The notes: generated by a model not told the origin, from the letters alone. Positions 1 to 9,796 are shown, counted from the first letter of the stretch. The stretch: DNA of 57,864 nucleotides from an uncultured bacterium (GCA_902780865.1 CACZHC010000010.1:1-57864); one strand, 5' to 3'. Numbers and translations are program-made.

Positions 1-154
1 TATACGCCGAGTGGGGCGAAGGACGCCGGAATCGGCCGCTCTCGCAAGGCGAGCACGGTTGCCCGAAACAAAGCCGCACACTGGAAGGCAAACCAGCACA
101 GGACAGCCACGGGCACCATCGCAGTGCTCGCAGCCATGCCATGCGACAATATGG

Positions 155-167
155 TATAATACGCGGC
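155..167 (+). promoter_or_regulatory. Extended -10 promoter of the aconitase gene (leaderless)
   Basis: GGTATAAT ends at 160 and the ATG follows after 7 bases, so the expected transcription start falls at or next to the start codon. There is no Shine-Dalgarno sequence. The 150 bases upstream hold no recognisable gene. Confidence 0.7.
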
Positions 168-2096
168 ATGAAAAAAGCGCAAAACGTTGTTGAGAAAATA
201 CTTTCTGCACATCTCGTCGAGGGCGATCCCGCGAAGGACCCCGAACTCGGCATCCGCATCGACCAGACGCTGACGCAGGACGCGACAGGCACAATGGCCT
301 ACCTCCAGTTCGAGTCGATGGACGTGCCGCACGTCAAAACCGACCTCTCGGTGAGCTACGTTGACCACAATACAGTCCAGATCGGATTCGAGAACGCCGA
401 CGACCACGATTTCCTCCAGTCAATCGCCAAGAAATACGGCATCGTCTACTCCAAGTGCGGCAACGGCATCTGCCACCAGCTCCACCTCGAGCGCTTCGGG
501 AAGCCCGGAACAACCCTCCTCGGCTCCGACTCCCACACCCCGACCGGCGGCGGTATTGGCCAGATCGCGATTGGCGCCGGCGGCATCGATATCGCCGTCG
601 CGATGGCCGGCGGCGCTTTCCACATCCCGACCCCCAAGGTCCGCGCAATCGTCCTCAAGGGCAAGCTCAAGAAAGGCGTCTCCGCCAAGGACGTCATCCT
701 CAAGGTTCTCGAGAAGTACGGCACCAAGGGCAACGTTGGCTGGATATTCGAGTACACCGGTCCCGGCGTCGCCACCCTCGATGTCCCCTCGCGCGCGACG
801 ATCACCAACATGGGCGCCGAACTCGGTGTCACTACGAGCGTCTTCCCGTCCGACCGCGTCACCAAGCAGTTCCTCGCCGCGCAGGGCCGCGCCAAGGACT
901 TCGTCGAGATCAAGGCCGACAAGGGCGCGAAGTACGACGACACGTTCGTAGTGGATCTCGCGAAGGTCGAGCCGATGATGGCCGCCCCGCACAGCCCCGG
1001 CAACGTCGTGACCGTAAAGTCGATGAAGGGCACGAAGGTAAACCAGATAATGATCGGCTCGTGCACCAACTCGTCCTACCGCGACATCAGGACCGTCGCC
1101 CTCTATCTCAAGGGCAAGCACGTCGCGGACGATGTCGAGGTCGGCATCGCGTGCGGTTCCCGCCAGGTCATCAACATGCTCGCCAAGGACGGATCGCTCG
1201 CGATTCTCCACTCGGCCGGCTGCCGTATGCTTGAGAACGCCTGCGGATTCTGCATCGGCGCGCACATGAGCCCAAGGACCGGCGCCGTGTCGCTTAGGAC
1301 GAACAACCGCAACTTCGAGGGCCGCTCGGGCACGAAGTCTGCGCAGGTCTATCTTGTCTCGCCCGAGACCGCCGCCGCCTCGGCGCTCACCGGCCGCGTC
1401 GAGCTCCCGACGAAGAAGCCGGTCGCCGCTGTGCCGAGCCCGAAGAAGTTCCCGATTGACGATTCCATGTTCCTCTATCGCGCAACCGCCGGAAAGGGCG
1501 TGAAGGGCGCTGAGATCGTGCGCGGGCCGAACATCGCGCAGGTTCCGAAGGGCGTGCCGCTCGCAAAGGATCTCTCGGCCGTCGCCGCGATCAAGGTCGG
1601 CGACAAGATCACGACCGACCACATCATGCCCGCGGGCGCGCGCCTCAAGTTCCGCTCGAACATCCCCGAGTACGCGAAGTTCGTCTTCGAGCCGTGCGAC
1701 CCCAAGTTCCACGACAAGTGCCTCGCTAACAAGGAGAAGGGCCTTGCCAATGTCATCGTCGCGGGCGAGAGCTACGGACAGGGCTCGAGCCGCGAACATG
1801 CGGCCCTTTGCCCCATGTATCTTGGCGTCAAGGCCGTGATCGCGAAGTCCATAGAGCGCATCCACCGCGCCAACCTCGTTAACTTCGGCATTGTGCCGTT
1901 CCTTTTCGAAAATCCGAAGGATTACGACAAGGTCGAGGCGGGCGACAAGCTCGAGCTCAAGGGCATCCGCGCGGCGGTTGAGGGCGATGGCGTTCTCGAG
2001 GTCAAGGGCCCGAAGGGGTCTTTCCGCGTCAAGGTGGCGCTTTCGGACCGCGAGAAGCATCTCCTCCTCTGCGGTGGTCTTCTTGCGAGCCTGTGA
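168..2096 (+). CDS. acn: Aconitate hydratase, Aquifex-type (about 640 aa)
   Basis: Interconverts citrate and isocitrate in the cytoplasmic TCA cycle through a [4Fe-4S] cluster. The SDSHTPTGGGIG substrate loop is near residue 120. The three cluster cysteines are visible: C299 in GSCTNSS, and C359 and C362 in NACGFC. The C-terminal swivel domain carries DHIMPAGA and GESYGQGSSREHAA with its catalytic-region serine and arginine. The 642-aa length fits the short bacterial form, not the 890-aa AcnA. I chose ATG 168 over the in-frame ATG at 141 because the -10 box lies between them, so an mRNA from this promoter would start at 168. It is a single gene, and the next gene has its own promoter. Confidence 0.95.
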   Translation: MKKAQNVVEKILSAHLVEGDPAKDPELGIRIDQTLTQDATGTMAYLQFESMDVPHVKTDLSVSYVDHNTVQIGFENADDHDFLQSIAKKYGIVYSKCGNGICHQLHLERFGKPGTTLLGSDSHTPTGGGIGQIAIGAGGIDIAVAMAGGAFHIPTPKVRAIVLKGKLKKGVSAKDVILKVLEKYGTKGNVGWIFEYTGPGVATLDVPSRATITNMGAELGVTTSVFPSDRVTKQFLAAQGRAKDFVEIKADKGAKYDDTFVVDLAKVEPMMAAPHSPGNVVTVKSMKGTKVNQIMIGSCTNSSYRDIRTVALYLKGKHVADDVEVGIACGSRQVINMLAKDGSLAILHSAGCRMLENACGFCIGAHMSPRTGAVSLRTNNRNFEGRSGTKSAQVYLVSPETAAASALTGRVELPTKKPVAAVPSPKKFPIDDSMFLYRATAGKGVKGAEIVRGPNIAQVPKGVPLAKDLSAVAAIKVGDKITTDHIMPAGARLKFRSNIPEYAKFVFEPCDPKFHDKCLANKEKGLANVIVAGESYGQGSSREHAALCPMYLGVKAVIAKSIERIHRANLVNFGIVPFLFENPKDYDKVEAGDKLELKGIRAAVEGDGVLEVKGPKGSFRVKVALSDREKHLLLCGGLLASL

Positions 2097-2105
2097 AAAA
2101 TTTAG

Positions 2106-2118
2106 TATAATTTCCGCC
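2106..2118 (+). promoter_or_regulatory. -10 promoter of the endonuclease-family lipoprotein gene (leaderless)
   Basis: AGTATAAT followed by 7 bases and then ATG at 2119, the same geometry as at 155. It lies directly after the aconitase stop codon. Confidence 0.65.
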
Positions 2119-2946
2119 ATGAGAAACATTATCTTTGCAGTTGCCGTCGCTTGCGTGGCGGCTGGGTGTGCTACGAAACAGGTCGAACGGACCAGCGTCC
2201 GCTTCCTGCACTGGAGCGTCAGCCATTTCAGCGATGGAACCTATTCTGTTGCCTCGATTCCCGAATCCGAGGGGGAGAAGATGGCGGCCAAGTACGTCAA
2301 GTTCCTCGATTCCGTCGATGCCGACATCGTGGGCATTACGGAATACAACGAGAACTTCACCACGAACGGCTCCATGAAGGCGTCTACCGCGCTCTTCAAG
2401 GGGTACGAGAAGTCCGTCGGCCCGGCGAAGGGCGACGTCTGCAACGCCATCTTCTACAAGTCCGCCAAGGCCTCGAAGATCGAAGAGAAGGACGTTTTCT
2501 TCGAGCGCCACTTCGAGGACACGTACTACAGGGCCGTCAAACTCAACATCTCGGGCGTGCCTGTCTGGTTCGTGCAGACGCATCTTGACAGCAACACTTA
2601 CCTGGCTGGTCACCGCAAGGACCGCGCGGAGCAGATGAAGAAGCTTATCGAGGACTTTCGCGACATGCCGCATGTCGTCATCGCCGGCGATTTCCGCGTG
2701 GGCGTGCGTATCCCCGGCAAGCCGTGCTTTCCGGCTCCCGAGGAATACAAGGTGTTTGAAGATGCCGGGTTTGAGCTAGTCAACCTGTTTGGCACCGGCA
2801 CGTATCCAGTCGAGAGCCCCCTCCAGCCGCTTGACAACATACTGCTCAAGGGCGTGGGTGTTTCCGAGGTCAGGTTCATCGAGGCTGATCGCCTGAGCGA
2901 CCATCTTGCGATATCCTGCAAGCTGTCAATATACGACGGGGAATGA
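2119..2946 (+). CDS. Endonuclease/exonuclease/phosphatase-family lipoprotein
   Basis: 275 aa. A lipoprotein signal ends in VAAGC (lipid cysteine at residue 17), so the protein should sit in the periplasm or outer membrane. The rest follows the metal-dependent endonuclease/exonuclease/phosphatase fold: GITEYNE (metal-binding Glu), QTHLDSN (catalytic His), VVIAGDF and a C-terminal LSDHLAIS (catalytic Asp-His). The usual GDFN has become GDFR, so the Asn that normally holds the phosphate is not where expected. The substrate could be nucleic acid or a phosphoester and is unknown. The stop codon overlaps the next start (ATGA), so the two genes are probably translationally coupled. Confidence 0.8.
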   Translation: MRNIIFAVAVACVAAGCATKQVERTSVRFLHWSVSHFSDGTYSVASIPESEGEKMAAKYVKFLDSVDADIVGITEYNENFTTNGSMKASTALFKGYEKSVGPAKGDVCNAIFYKSAKASKIEEKDVFFERHFEDTYYRAVKLNISGVPVWFVQTHLDSNTYLAGHRKDRAEQMKKLIEDFRDMPHVVIAGDFRVGVRIPGKPCFPAPEEYKVFEDAGFELVNLFGTGTYPVESPLQPLDNILLKGVGVSEVRFIEADRLSDHLAISCKLSIYDGE

Positions 2947-3803
2947 CGGTACGGTCCGAGAATAAGCTTTCCCTTTGTGCAGTCGCGGCGCTTTGCTGCC
3001 TTGCGGCCGTCGCCGAGCGCCAGCCGATCGACAGATACCAGTCGATCATAGACCGCCAGATGTTCGGCCAGCCGCCGCCGAACTTCGACCCGACCATTCC
3101 TCCGAACCTGGTTCAGAAAGGGAGCGGCAGCGATGAAACGGTGTTGACGGACGAGCAGAAGGCGGTGAAGAGCGCGATACATTTCAGCGCGATAAACGTA
3201 ACTCCTGCAGGCGATGTCGCCGTCGGTTTTACGGACAACTCCGACAGCAAGTTGCCTGTCCACTATTACCTTAAGGTCGGGGAGGAGCGCAATGGCTGGA
3301 AAGTCCTCGAGGCCGACCCAGTGAAGGCGACGATGAAGGTCGCGAAGGGCGATGTCGAAGTAGAACTTGACCTTGGCGCAAATTCCGGGAAAGGTGGCGG
3401 CTCGACCTCCCGCATCGGTGCGATGTCCGCCGGCAACATTGGCGCTGGTCGCCGCATGGGGCTTTTGGGGGGCGCCAGACGTCTTTCTGGCGATGGGGAC
3501 AATTCGAGGCCTGGGCTGATGGGATCCTCGCTTCGCGAGCGTCGTGCCTTGAGAGAACAGGCCCGACAGGAGGAGCTGGCAAAGGAGAAGGAGATTGAGG
3601 CCAAGCGCCAGGCCGAGGCTGCGGAGAAAGAGGCGGAGAAGGAGAAGGAGCGGGAAGCCCAGCGACAGGCCGATCGAGAGGAGCAGCGACGCGAGCTGCA
3701 GTTGCTGAAGGATGAACTAAAGGCGCAGCGTGAAGCCGCTGAACGAGCACGGGCAGAAAAAGAGGCTGCCCGCCAGAACGAAGATGCAGAAGACGAAAAT
3801 TGA
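2943..3803 (+). CDS. Secreted protein with long charged C-terminal coiled coil
   Basis: 286 aa, family not recognised. An N-terminal hydrophobic segment (about residues 9-23, ending AAVAE) could be a signal peptide or anchor. It is followed by DRYQSIIDRQMFG, a segment that resembles the start of the periplasmic part of GspC-like type II secretion proteins. A small beta-rich domain (about residues 65-140) is followed by a Gly/Arg/Ser-rich linker. From residue 200 to the end the protein is almost only Glu, Lys, Arg, Gln and Ala, a strong coiled coil. The start overlaps the previous stop (ATGA), and the tail overlaps the acyltransferase start. A secretion accessory role is a guess. Confidence 0.65.
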   Translation: MTVRSENKLSLCAVAALCCLAAVAERQPIDRYQSIIDRQMFGQPPPNFDPTIPPNLVQKGSGSDETVLTDEQKAVKSAIHFSAINVTPAGDVAVGFTDNSDSKLPVHYYLKVGEERNGWKVLEADPVKATMKVAKGDVEVELDLGANSGKGGGSTSRIGAMSAGNIGAGRRMGLLGGARRLSGDGDNSRPGLMGSSLRERRALREQARQEELAKEKEIEAKRQAEAAEKEAEKEKEREAQRQADREEQRRELQLLKDELKAQREAAERARAEKEAARQNEDAEDEN

Positions 3804-4623
3804 GCAGTTCTATGCCTCGCTCTGTTCCACGGGGGCTTATTCCACTCCTCCTGAGCGTCGCAGGAAAAAACGCGTACGTCCGTCCGCCTGGAATACATTC
3901 CGCTACACGATTGGCGTCACCAAGGTTTTCCCCTATTGCGCGTTGACCGAGCCGTTCGGCCTCTTGACGACCGAGAAATGGGCCAAGGTATGCTTCTCTT
4001 CCGTTACGACCGCAGAGAAGCTTGGGATCAACGTGATTATCGAGGGCTTTGACGCCCGTCAGAAGCATGATGGCCCGGTAGTCTATCTCTGTAACCACAT
4101 GTCGACGACAGAGACGATTCTTCTTATGCCAACGCTTTTTGCGTTTGGGCCGTTCAGCTACGTCGCCAAGGCCTCGCTTGCGCACCTTCCGTTTCTCGAG
4201 AAAGCGGCCGAGCACATGCACATGGTCCCCGTCGGACGCAAGTCGCCGCGAGAGGACCTTATGACCGTCCTCAATGTCGGCACGGAGCGCATCAAGGGCG
4301 GCGAGAGTTTTCTGATCTTTCCCCAAGGGACGCGCCAGGAGGTTTTCAGCCGCAAGGTCTATTCTTCGATTGGCGCGAAGCTCGCGGAGAAGGCGGGCTG
4401 CCCCGTCGTTCCGATCGTCGTCGACACTCGCTGCCAGCTTACGCGCGAGAAGGGGATTTTCCGCAAGGTTTTCAAGGACTTCGGTCCTCTTGACCCGTCG
4501 CACGACATCCGCGTCGCATGCGGCCCTGTCATCCCGAACGCGAAGTCGCGCGTGATGCACGAGGCCGCGTTTGACTGGATGGCGTCCAAGCTCGACGAAT
4601 GGGGTCTCCCGACCGAGCGCTGA
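3784..4623 (+). CDS. PlsC-like 1-acyl-glycerol-3-phosphate acyltransferase family protein
   Basis: 279 aa from ATG 3784; an earlier in-frame ATG at 3730 would give a longer overlap with the upstream gene. Phospholipid acyltransferases of this family use a HX4D motif. Here the motif is NHMSTTE, so H105 is present but the acidic residue is Glu (E110). The glycerol-phosphate motif is FPQGTR (Q181) instead of FPEGTR, a variant also known in some PlsC proteins. A VPIVV segment matches the fourth family motif. It probably acts at the inner membrane in phospholipid or lipid A-like acylation. It is coupled to the two upstream genes by overlaps. Confidence 0.8.
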   Translation: MQKTKIEQFYASLCSTGAYSTPPERRRKKRVRPSAWNTFRYTIGVTKVFPYCALTEPFGLLTTEKWAKVCFSSVTTAEKLGINVIIEGFDARQKHDGPVVYLCNHMSTTETILLMPTLFAFGPFSYVAKASLAHLPFLEKAAEHMHMVPVGRKSPREDLMTVLNVGTERIKGGESFLIFPQGTRQEVFSRKVYSSIGAKLAEKAGCPVVPIVVDTRCQLTREKGIFRKVFKDFGPLDPSHDIRVACGPVIPNAKSRVMHEAAFDWMASKLDEWGLPTER

Positions 4624-4670
4624 CTTGCGGCATGGACTGTCGGCGCGTCTTCATATAGGAGGGCTATGAC

Positions 4671-7286
4671 ATGAAAAAAACTTTGCCTGTGGCTATTATT
4701 GCGGTCATGGCAATGATGGCGCCGGGAACGCTCGTCGCGAACGGCGTCGCGCTATCACCCGACAGGTTGGAGCAACTCTTCGACGCGCCTCCGCAGTCGT
4801 GTGGCGCGAACGCATGGTGGCACTGGCAGGGAGCGAACGTCACGAAGTCGGGGATAACCCGTGACCTCGAGGCGATGAAGGACGCAGGCCTTTCGGGCGC
4901 GACGATCTTCAACATCCAGGACGTCGGCTGGCATTGCGAGGAACGGATGTCCACGCCGCTTTGCCCAGGCATGGAGTACATGAACGACAAGTGGTGGGAC
5001 ATGGTCTCGTTCGCCGTTTCCGAGGCGAAGCGGCTCGGCCTCGAACTCGGCATCCACAACTGCCCGGGCTACTCGACTTCAGGCGGGCCGTGGATCACCC
5101 CCGAACTTGGCATGAAGAAGCTCGTCTGGGCGAAGGGCGACCTTGAGCCCGAGACGAAGCTCGGCTTCTACCGCGACATCGCGCGGGTCAAGACGAAGGA
5201 CGGCGTCTACCGCTTTGGCTACACGTGCACTGGCAAGAACACTCATCCATCGCCGCCAGAGGTCGAGGCGGGCTCGCTCGAAGCCGACAAGATGAGCGCA
5301 AAGGCCGTTGGCGTTCACATCGACAACCTTCTCAACGGGCTCGCCGCCCACGGGCTCGCCGCGTCCAATCCCGGGCTCGCCTTTATCCTGATGGACAGCT
5401 ACGAGGCGGGCGACGCAAATTGGACTGACGACTTCGCGCAGGAGTTCACGAAGCGCCGCGGATACGACCCTGTGCCGTTTCTGCCTGTGATCGCCAATCT
5501 CGGCACCGATTTCGGCCCGGAGCGCGAAGAGCAGTTCCGCCGCGACTTCACCCGCACGAAGAACGAGCTGCAGACTGAACGCCACTACCGGCTTTTCAAG
5601 GAGCGGCTCAATGCGGCAGGTTTCGCGTTCCATCTTGAGCCGTATTCGGGACCTTTCGACTCGATCGAGGCGACGCAGTTCTGCGACGTGCCGATGACAG
5701 AGTTCTGGGTTGGAACTCCGTTCTGGGCGAAGAAACCGTCGAATGGCGGCGCATGCTGGTTCGCAGGCCCCGTTTCCCGCGCCCTCGGCCGCAACATCAC
5801 CGGTGCGGAGTCCTTTACTGGCTATCCGATCGACGATCCTTTCGCGATTACGCCGCGCGACTTGAAAATCCCGCTCGACGCGACGCTCGCGCGCGGCGTG
5901 AACCGACTTTCGCTTCACCATTGGGAGCATCAGCCGCTCGGCGCGAACGCGCGTCCCGGCTACTCGATGGGGCCATGGGGAACGCACTTTGGCGAGAACC
6001 AGACTTGGCACGAGCCCGCGAAGGGCTTCTACCGCTACATTCAGCGTTGCCAGGCGCTTCTCCAGGAAGGCGAGATGCGCTGCGACGCGCTGGGGCTCGC
6101 GTCGTTCGACGAGGACGGTACCGACGCGCTGCCGCTCAGCAACTTCCTTACGAACACCGAGGTGACGGCAAGCGGGAAACTTCGCGTCAAGTCGTCGGGA
6201 CGCGAATACTCGCTTCTTTTTCTCGAGCGCGGCGCAGAGAAGCGTTTCGCAGACAACACGTCATGGGATGGCGTAGAGAAAAAGTGCTTCGATCTCGTGC
6301 GCGACTACGAGAAGAAGGGGCTAAAGGTCGGTCCCGCCTCGAAGCGTACGAAGTACTTTGAAATCGTTGAAGGCGACCGCGAAGGTGTAATGGCATCATG
6401 CCGCAAATCTGGCGACGCGGCGTTCTTCTTCGTCGCAAACACGACTGACAAGCCGAAGAAATTCACGGCGAACTTCCGCCAGATTGAAGGGCGCGACTTC
6501 CAGCCGGAGATCTGGAATCCCGAAACAGGCGACAAACGGTGCATCGGCTACTGGCGGACGAAGGACGGCGTGACGCCGGTCGAGCTCGAACTCTCTGCGG
6601 AGGGAAGCGTATTCGTCGTCTTCCGCAAAGAGGGCACGCGGTTCTGCCGGCGGATGCCGTTCCTCGTCGAGACCGTCCACGACGTGAAAGGGCCGTGGAC
6701 GCTTCGCTTCGATGCGGGCGGCGGTGCGCCTGAGGGCGTGCAGACTCTTCCCGCGCTCAAGTCGTGGACTGATTTTGCCGAACCTGGAATTCGCTACTAC
6801 TCCGGAACGGCTACTTACGAGACGACGCTCGACATTCCAGAAGGTCGCGAGTATGCGCTTGATCTCGGCGATGTGCGCGACGTGGCGGAGGTGTTTCTTG
6901 ACGGAGAGCGCATTGGCGCTCTTTGGCATGCGCCGTATCGCATCGAGTTTCCGCGTTCGGTCAAGCCAGGCCGCCATGCGCTCAAGGTGCGCGTGACGAA
7001 CGCCTGGACGAACCGTCTCATCGGCGACGAGAAGGAGCCGGACGACTGTGTCCTCTCGAAGAAGATGCTTGGCTTTGGAGTGCAGATGGTCCAGAGCGAG
7101 GGCAGGAAGCGCGACATTCCGCATGGCCGTGCCGTGATCGCCATTCCAGAGGAAATACGCGCTAACAAGCCGCGCAAGGTTGCGCGATATGCGTTCAGCT
7201 CGTGGCGCTACATACTCTCCGACAATGACCTTCGCCCGGCCGGGATTGTCGGTGACGTCAATTTGATCGTAAGGCAGGCAAGGTAG
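4671..7286 (+). CDS. Secreted GH106-like glycoside hydrolase (alpha-L-rhamnosidase family)
   Basis: 871 aa with a signal peptide (cut after about VAN, residue 24). The N-terminal part has the opening typical of GH106-type proteins, WWHWQGANVTKSGI, followed by a (beta/alpha)8-like region containing NCPGYSTSGGPW and the Trp/His-rich HHWEHQPLG segment. The C-terminal 200 residues form a sugar-binding jelly roll of the GH2 type (YYSGTATYETT, LDLGDVRDVAEVFLDG, LKVRVTNAWTNRLIGDE). Known members remove rhamnose from pectins and other polysaccharides. A good ribosome site (GGAGG, 8 bases upstream) precedes ATG 4671. It is followed closely by a GH9-like gene, so the two may be co-transcribed. Confidence 0.85.
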   Translation: MKKTLPVAIIAVMAMMAPGTLVANGVALSPDRLEQLFDAPPQSCGANAWWHWQGANVTKSGITRDLEAMKDAGLSGATIFNIQDVGWHCEERMSTPLCPGMEYMNDKWWDMVSFAVSEAKRLGLELGIHNCPGYSTSGGPWITPELGMKKLVWAKGDLEPETKLGFYRDIARVKTKDGVYRFGYTCTGKNTHPSPPEVEAGSLEADKMSAKAVGVHIDNLLNGLAAHGLAASNPGLAFILMDSYEAGDANWTDDFAQEFTKRRGYDPVPFLPVIANLGTDFGPEREEQFRRDFTRTKNELQTERHYRLFKERLNAAGFAFHLEPYSGPFDSIEATQFCDVPMTEFWVGTPFWAKKPSNGGACWFAGPVSRALGRNITGAESFTGYPIDDPFAITPRDLKIPLDATLARGVNRLSLHHWEHQPLGANARPGYSMGPWGTHFGENQTWHEPAKGFYRYIQRCQALLQEGEMRCDALGLASFDEDGTDALPLSNFLTNTEVTASGKLRVKSSGREYSLLFLERGAEKRFADNTSWDGVEKKCFDLVRDYEKKGLKVGPASKRTKYFEIVEGDREGVMASCRKSGDAAFFFVANTTDKPKKFTANFRQIEGRDFQPEIWNPETGDKRCIGYWRTKDGVTPVELELSAEGSVFVVFRKEGTRFCRRMPFLVETVHDVKGPWTLRFDAGGGAPEGVQTLPALKSWTDFAEPGIRYYSGTATYETTLDIPEGREYALDLGDVRDVAEVFLDGERIGALWHAPYRIEFPRSVKPGRHALKVRVTNAWTNRLIGDEKEPDDCVLSKKMLGFGVQMVQSEGRKRDIPHGRAVIAIPEEIRANKPRKVARYAFSSWRYILSDNDLRPAGIVGDVNLIVRQAR

Positions 7287-7316
7287 ACTGCCACAACAAC
7301 CAACAGGGGGTGCGAT

Positions 7317-9764
7317 ATGTCCACAAGAAGATGCTCTAATGTACATGTAGGTGCGTTTGCACTGTTTTGCTCAGTGGTGCCTGTTGCCTGTCTTTCGGCA
7401 AGCGCGGCGGAATTCAGGGTCACTGCGCTTACGCCTGAATACATACTCGTTCAGGGCGACTGCTCGGCGGACGAAAACGCCGCGTTTTTCGCGGACCCTC
7501 GCTTCGAGGAGTCGAAGAGCGCCGGCGCGGACTGGCAGATAAGGCGCAAGCGTGTCGCCCTGCACGAAGACATCGTGAAAAAGGTTCGCGAACCGTTTGC
7601 GGAGAAGCTTAAGGCGATACAGGGCGTAGTCTCGTATTGGCCCGAGGCGAACGGCATGAAGCACTACGTAGCCCCAGACGGCGACCACTTCAACCTGACG
7701 GCTGGCGAAGTGATCCACAACGTCTTCGTAAAAGTCGCGCCTATGAAGAAGGGCGACAGCGTAGACCTCGGGGTGGCGGGCAAGTTTACCTACGACCCCG
7801 GCGTGCCGTCTCCCGTTTTCAAGGTCAACCAAGTTGGCTATGCGCCGAACGCGCGCAAGTACGCCTATGTCGGCGCATGGCTTGGAACGGCAGGCCCCTT
7901 GCCGCTTGCCGCGTTCGACGGGAAGACGTTTGCAGTCGTCGACGCAAAGAGCGGTGTGAAGGTCCTTGAGGGGAAGCTCGCGCCGCGTGTAGCCGATCCG
8001 GTAAACAAGGACGGCACGCCTTTCACGGGCGAGGAGACGCTTGAGGCAGATCTGACGCCGATCGAAAAGGAAGGACGCTACTATCTTTCAGTCGACGGAA
8101 TCGGCCGCTCGATGGAGTTCTCCGTGTCGCGCGACGCGATTGTCGAGGCGTGGGGACACCACATGCTTGGGCTTTTCAACAAGCGCTGCGGGATCGAGAA
8201 GAAGCCGCCCTACACACAGTGGACTTGCCCCGCCTGCCACCTTGACGTGATCCGCGGCGTCCAGCCGCCGGACGAGTGGCAGTACGACAAGTACGTCGTT
8301 CCCGCGGACGGCCAGCCAATCGTCGGCAAAGACGGGAAGCCCTTCAAGTTCAAGCACTTCAACGTGATTACTTCGAGCCGCGGGATGTGCGCGACTAACG
8401 AACATCTTTCGCTCCCTGGCGGATACCACGATGCCGCCGACTACGACCGCCGCCCGATGCATCTGCAGATTCCGCGTTCGCTCGCGCTTGACTATCTGCT
8501 GAAACCTGGTAATTTCACCGACGGACAGCTCTGCATCCCCGAATCTGGCAACGGAATCCCCGACATCCTCGACGAAGCGATGTGGGGCATAAAGCACCTT
8601 CTTGCCGCGCAGCAGAAGGACGGTGGCGTCGGCACGTGGATCGAGACGACTGGGCATCCAGGCGGCGAGCATGCAGCGCCTCAGCATGAGGGGCTTCAGT
8701 ACTACCTTTCGATTCCAACGCACAATTCGTGCTACGACTTTGCTGGAACTGTCGCGGTTGTCGCGCGTGCTTTCAAGGCGGCAGGGCAGAAGAAGACATC
8801 AGACATGCTTCTCGATCGTGCGATAAAGGCGTGGAAATGGGCCGAGACGCACGGTCCTGTCGTGCAGCAGATGAAAGGGTGCACAACCACCAAGTGGAAA
8901 ACTGGGCCGTGGGTCGATCTCGTCTACCGCGAGCCGGAGAATTGGTCGCCACGCTATATGCTGACTGCGGCGCTGAACCTCTCCGCGCTTACAGGCGACA
9001 TGCAGTATTTCAATTCGGTTGAAAAGCGCAAGGACGATCTCCAGAAGGAAATCAACAAGTCGAGCTGGGGCTGGAGCGCATACACGTTCCTCGAGTTCGC
9101 CTTGAAGGACCAGCGCATTCCCGACGAACTTGAGCAGATAAAGAAAGACTGGATCCGCCGCCGTGTCAACACTGCGAAAGAGTATCTCGACGAGCTCGAG
9201 AATGCCTATCCATACCGCACGCCATGGTTTTCTGCAAAGCACGGATTTGTCCACACGATGAGCTGGGGGAACAGCCATCCGCTCCGCCGCGCCGAGAGCT
9301 TTGTCGCCGCACATGCGCTCACTGGCGACCCGACGTATCTCGCGGGCGTCTACCTCGCCAACGACTTCCACAATGGGTGCAATCCGCGCGGCGAGTCGCT
9401 GACGAGCGGAATGGGCGTTGTTTATCCGGCGCGATTCCTTGACCTCCAGAGTATGGACGACGAGATCGCCGAATACGTCGGCGGCATAACGCCCTACAGG
9501 TGGACATATGGCGTAGCGCCAGACGCGAAGAAGTACGTATACGGAAACGACGCCGTGAAGTACTGGCCGATCTGGCGTCGCTTTGCGAATATCGAGAGCT
9601 ATTCCGTCGCGGCGAGCGAATACACCGTCTGGGAGACGATACTCCCGCCCGCGGCCGTTCTTGGCTACATGCTCGACGGACCGCGCAAAGTCCCAGCGGC
9701 TGTCTACTCGCGCAAGCCCGCCGGAAAAATATCAGACCTTCCCGGCTACTGGGTCAAACCGTGA
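7317..9764 (+). CDS. Secreted GH9-like glycoside hydrolase (endoglucanase family)
   Basis: 815 aa with a signal peptide (AAE at about residue 32). After a variable region an Ig-like cellulase N-terminal domain begins near residue 165 (FKVNQVGYAPNARKYA). The (alpha/alpha)6 domain has GGYHDAADYD, where D372 and D375 match the GH9 catalytic aspartates. The C-terminal part has LANDFHNGCNPRGESLTSGMG, comparable to the GH9 RNPLG..SYVTG region. The usual C-terminal catalytic Glu motif is not obvious, so its activity may differ from cellulase. A CWTCPACHLD insert near residue 300 has two close cysteines. GGGGG lies 6-10 bases upstream of ATG 7317. Confidence 0.78.
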   Translation: MSTRRCSNVHVGAFALFCSVVPVACLSASAAEFRVTALTPEYILVQGDCSADENAAFFADPRFEESKSAGADWQIRRKRVALHEDIVKKVREPFAEKLKAIQGVVSYWPEANGMKHYVAPDGDHFNLTAGEVIHNVFVKVAPMKKGDSVDLGVAGKFTYDPGVPSPVFKVNQVGYAPNARKYAYVGAWLGTAGPLPLAAFDGKTFAVVDAKSGVKVLEGKLAPRVADPVNKDGTPFTGEETLEADLTPIEKEGRYYLSVDGIGRSMEFSVSRDAIVEAWGHHMLGLFNKRCGIEKKPPYTQWTCPACHLDVIRGVQPPDEWQYDKYVVPADGQPIVGKDGKPFKFKHFNVITSSRGMCATNEHLSLPGGYHDAADYDRRPMHLQIPRSLALDYLLKPGNFTDGQLCIPESGNGIPDILDEAMWGIKHLLAAQQKDGGVGTWIETTGHPGGEHAAPQHEGLQYYLSIPTHNSCYDFAGTVAVVARAFKAAGQKKTSDMLLDRAIKAWKWAETHGPVVQQMKGCTTTKWKTGPWVDLVYREPENWSPRYMLTAALNLSALTGDMQYFNSVEKRKDDLQKEINKSSWGWSAYTFLEFALKDQRIPDELEQIKKDWIRRRVNTAKEYLDELENAYPYRTPWFSAKHGFVHTMSWGNSHPLRRAESFVAAHALTGDPTYLAGVYLANDFHNGCNPRGESLTSGMGVVYPARFLDLQSMDDEIAEYVGGITPYRWTYGVAPDAKKYVYGNDAVKYWPIWRRFANIESYSVAASEYTVWETILPPAAVLGYMLDGPRKVPAAVYSRKPAGKISDLPGYWVKP

Positions 9765-9790
9765 AGTCGCGCAAACGCGCGTCAGTTTGG

Positions 9791-9796
9791 TATAAT
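9791..9796 (+). promoter_or_regulatory. Extended -10 promoter GGTATAAT
   Basis: TTTGGTATAAT as in the other promoters, but here the next ATG touches the box (9797). Transcription should start about 7 bases further on, inside that reading frame, so either the small ORF uses another start or this promoter serves the gene at 9976. Confidence 0.55.

Noticed and set aside
1..154. 60-codon frame at 11-193
   Set aside because: Runs through the aconitase promoter and start, has no ribosome site and no similarity to known proteins.
420..2129. 569-codon frame on the minus strand opposite aconitase
   Set aside because: Shadow of a GC-rich gene: the sense strand has a complete enzyme with all motifs, the antisense product resembles no protein and is Arg/Asp/Leu-rich.
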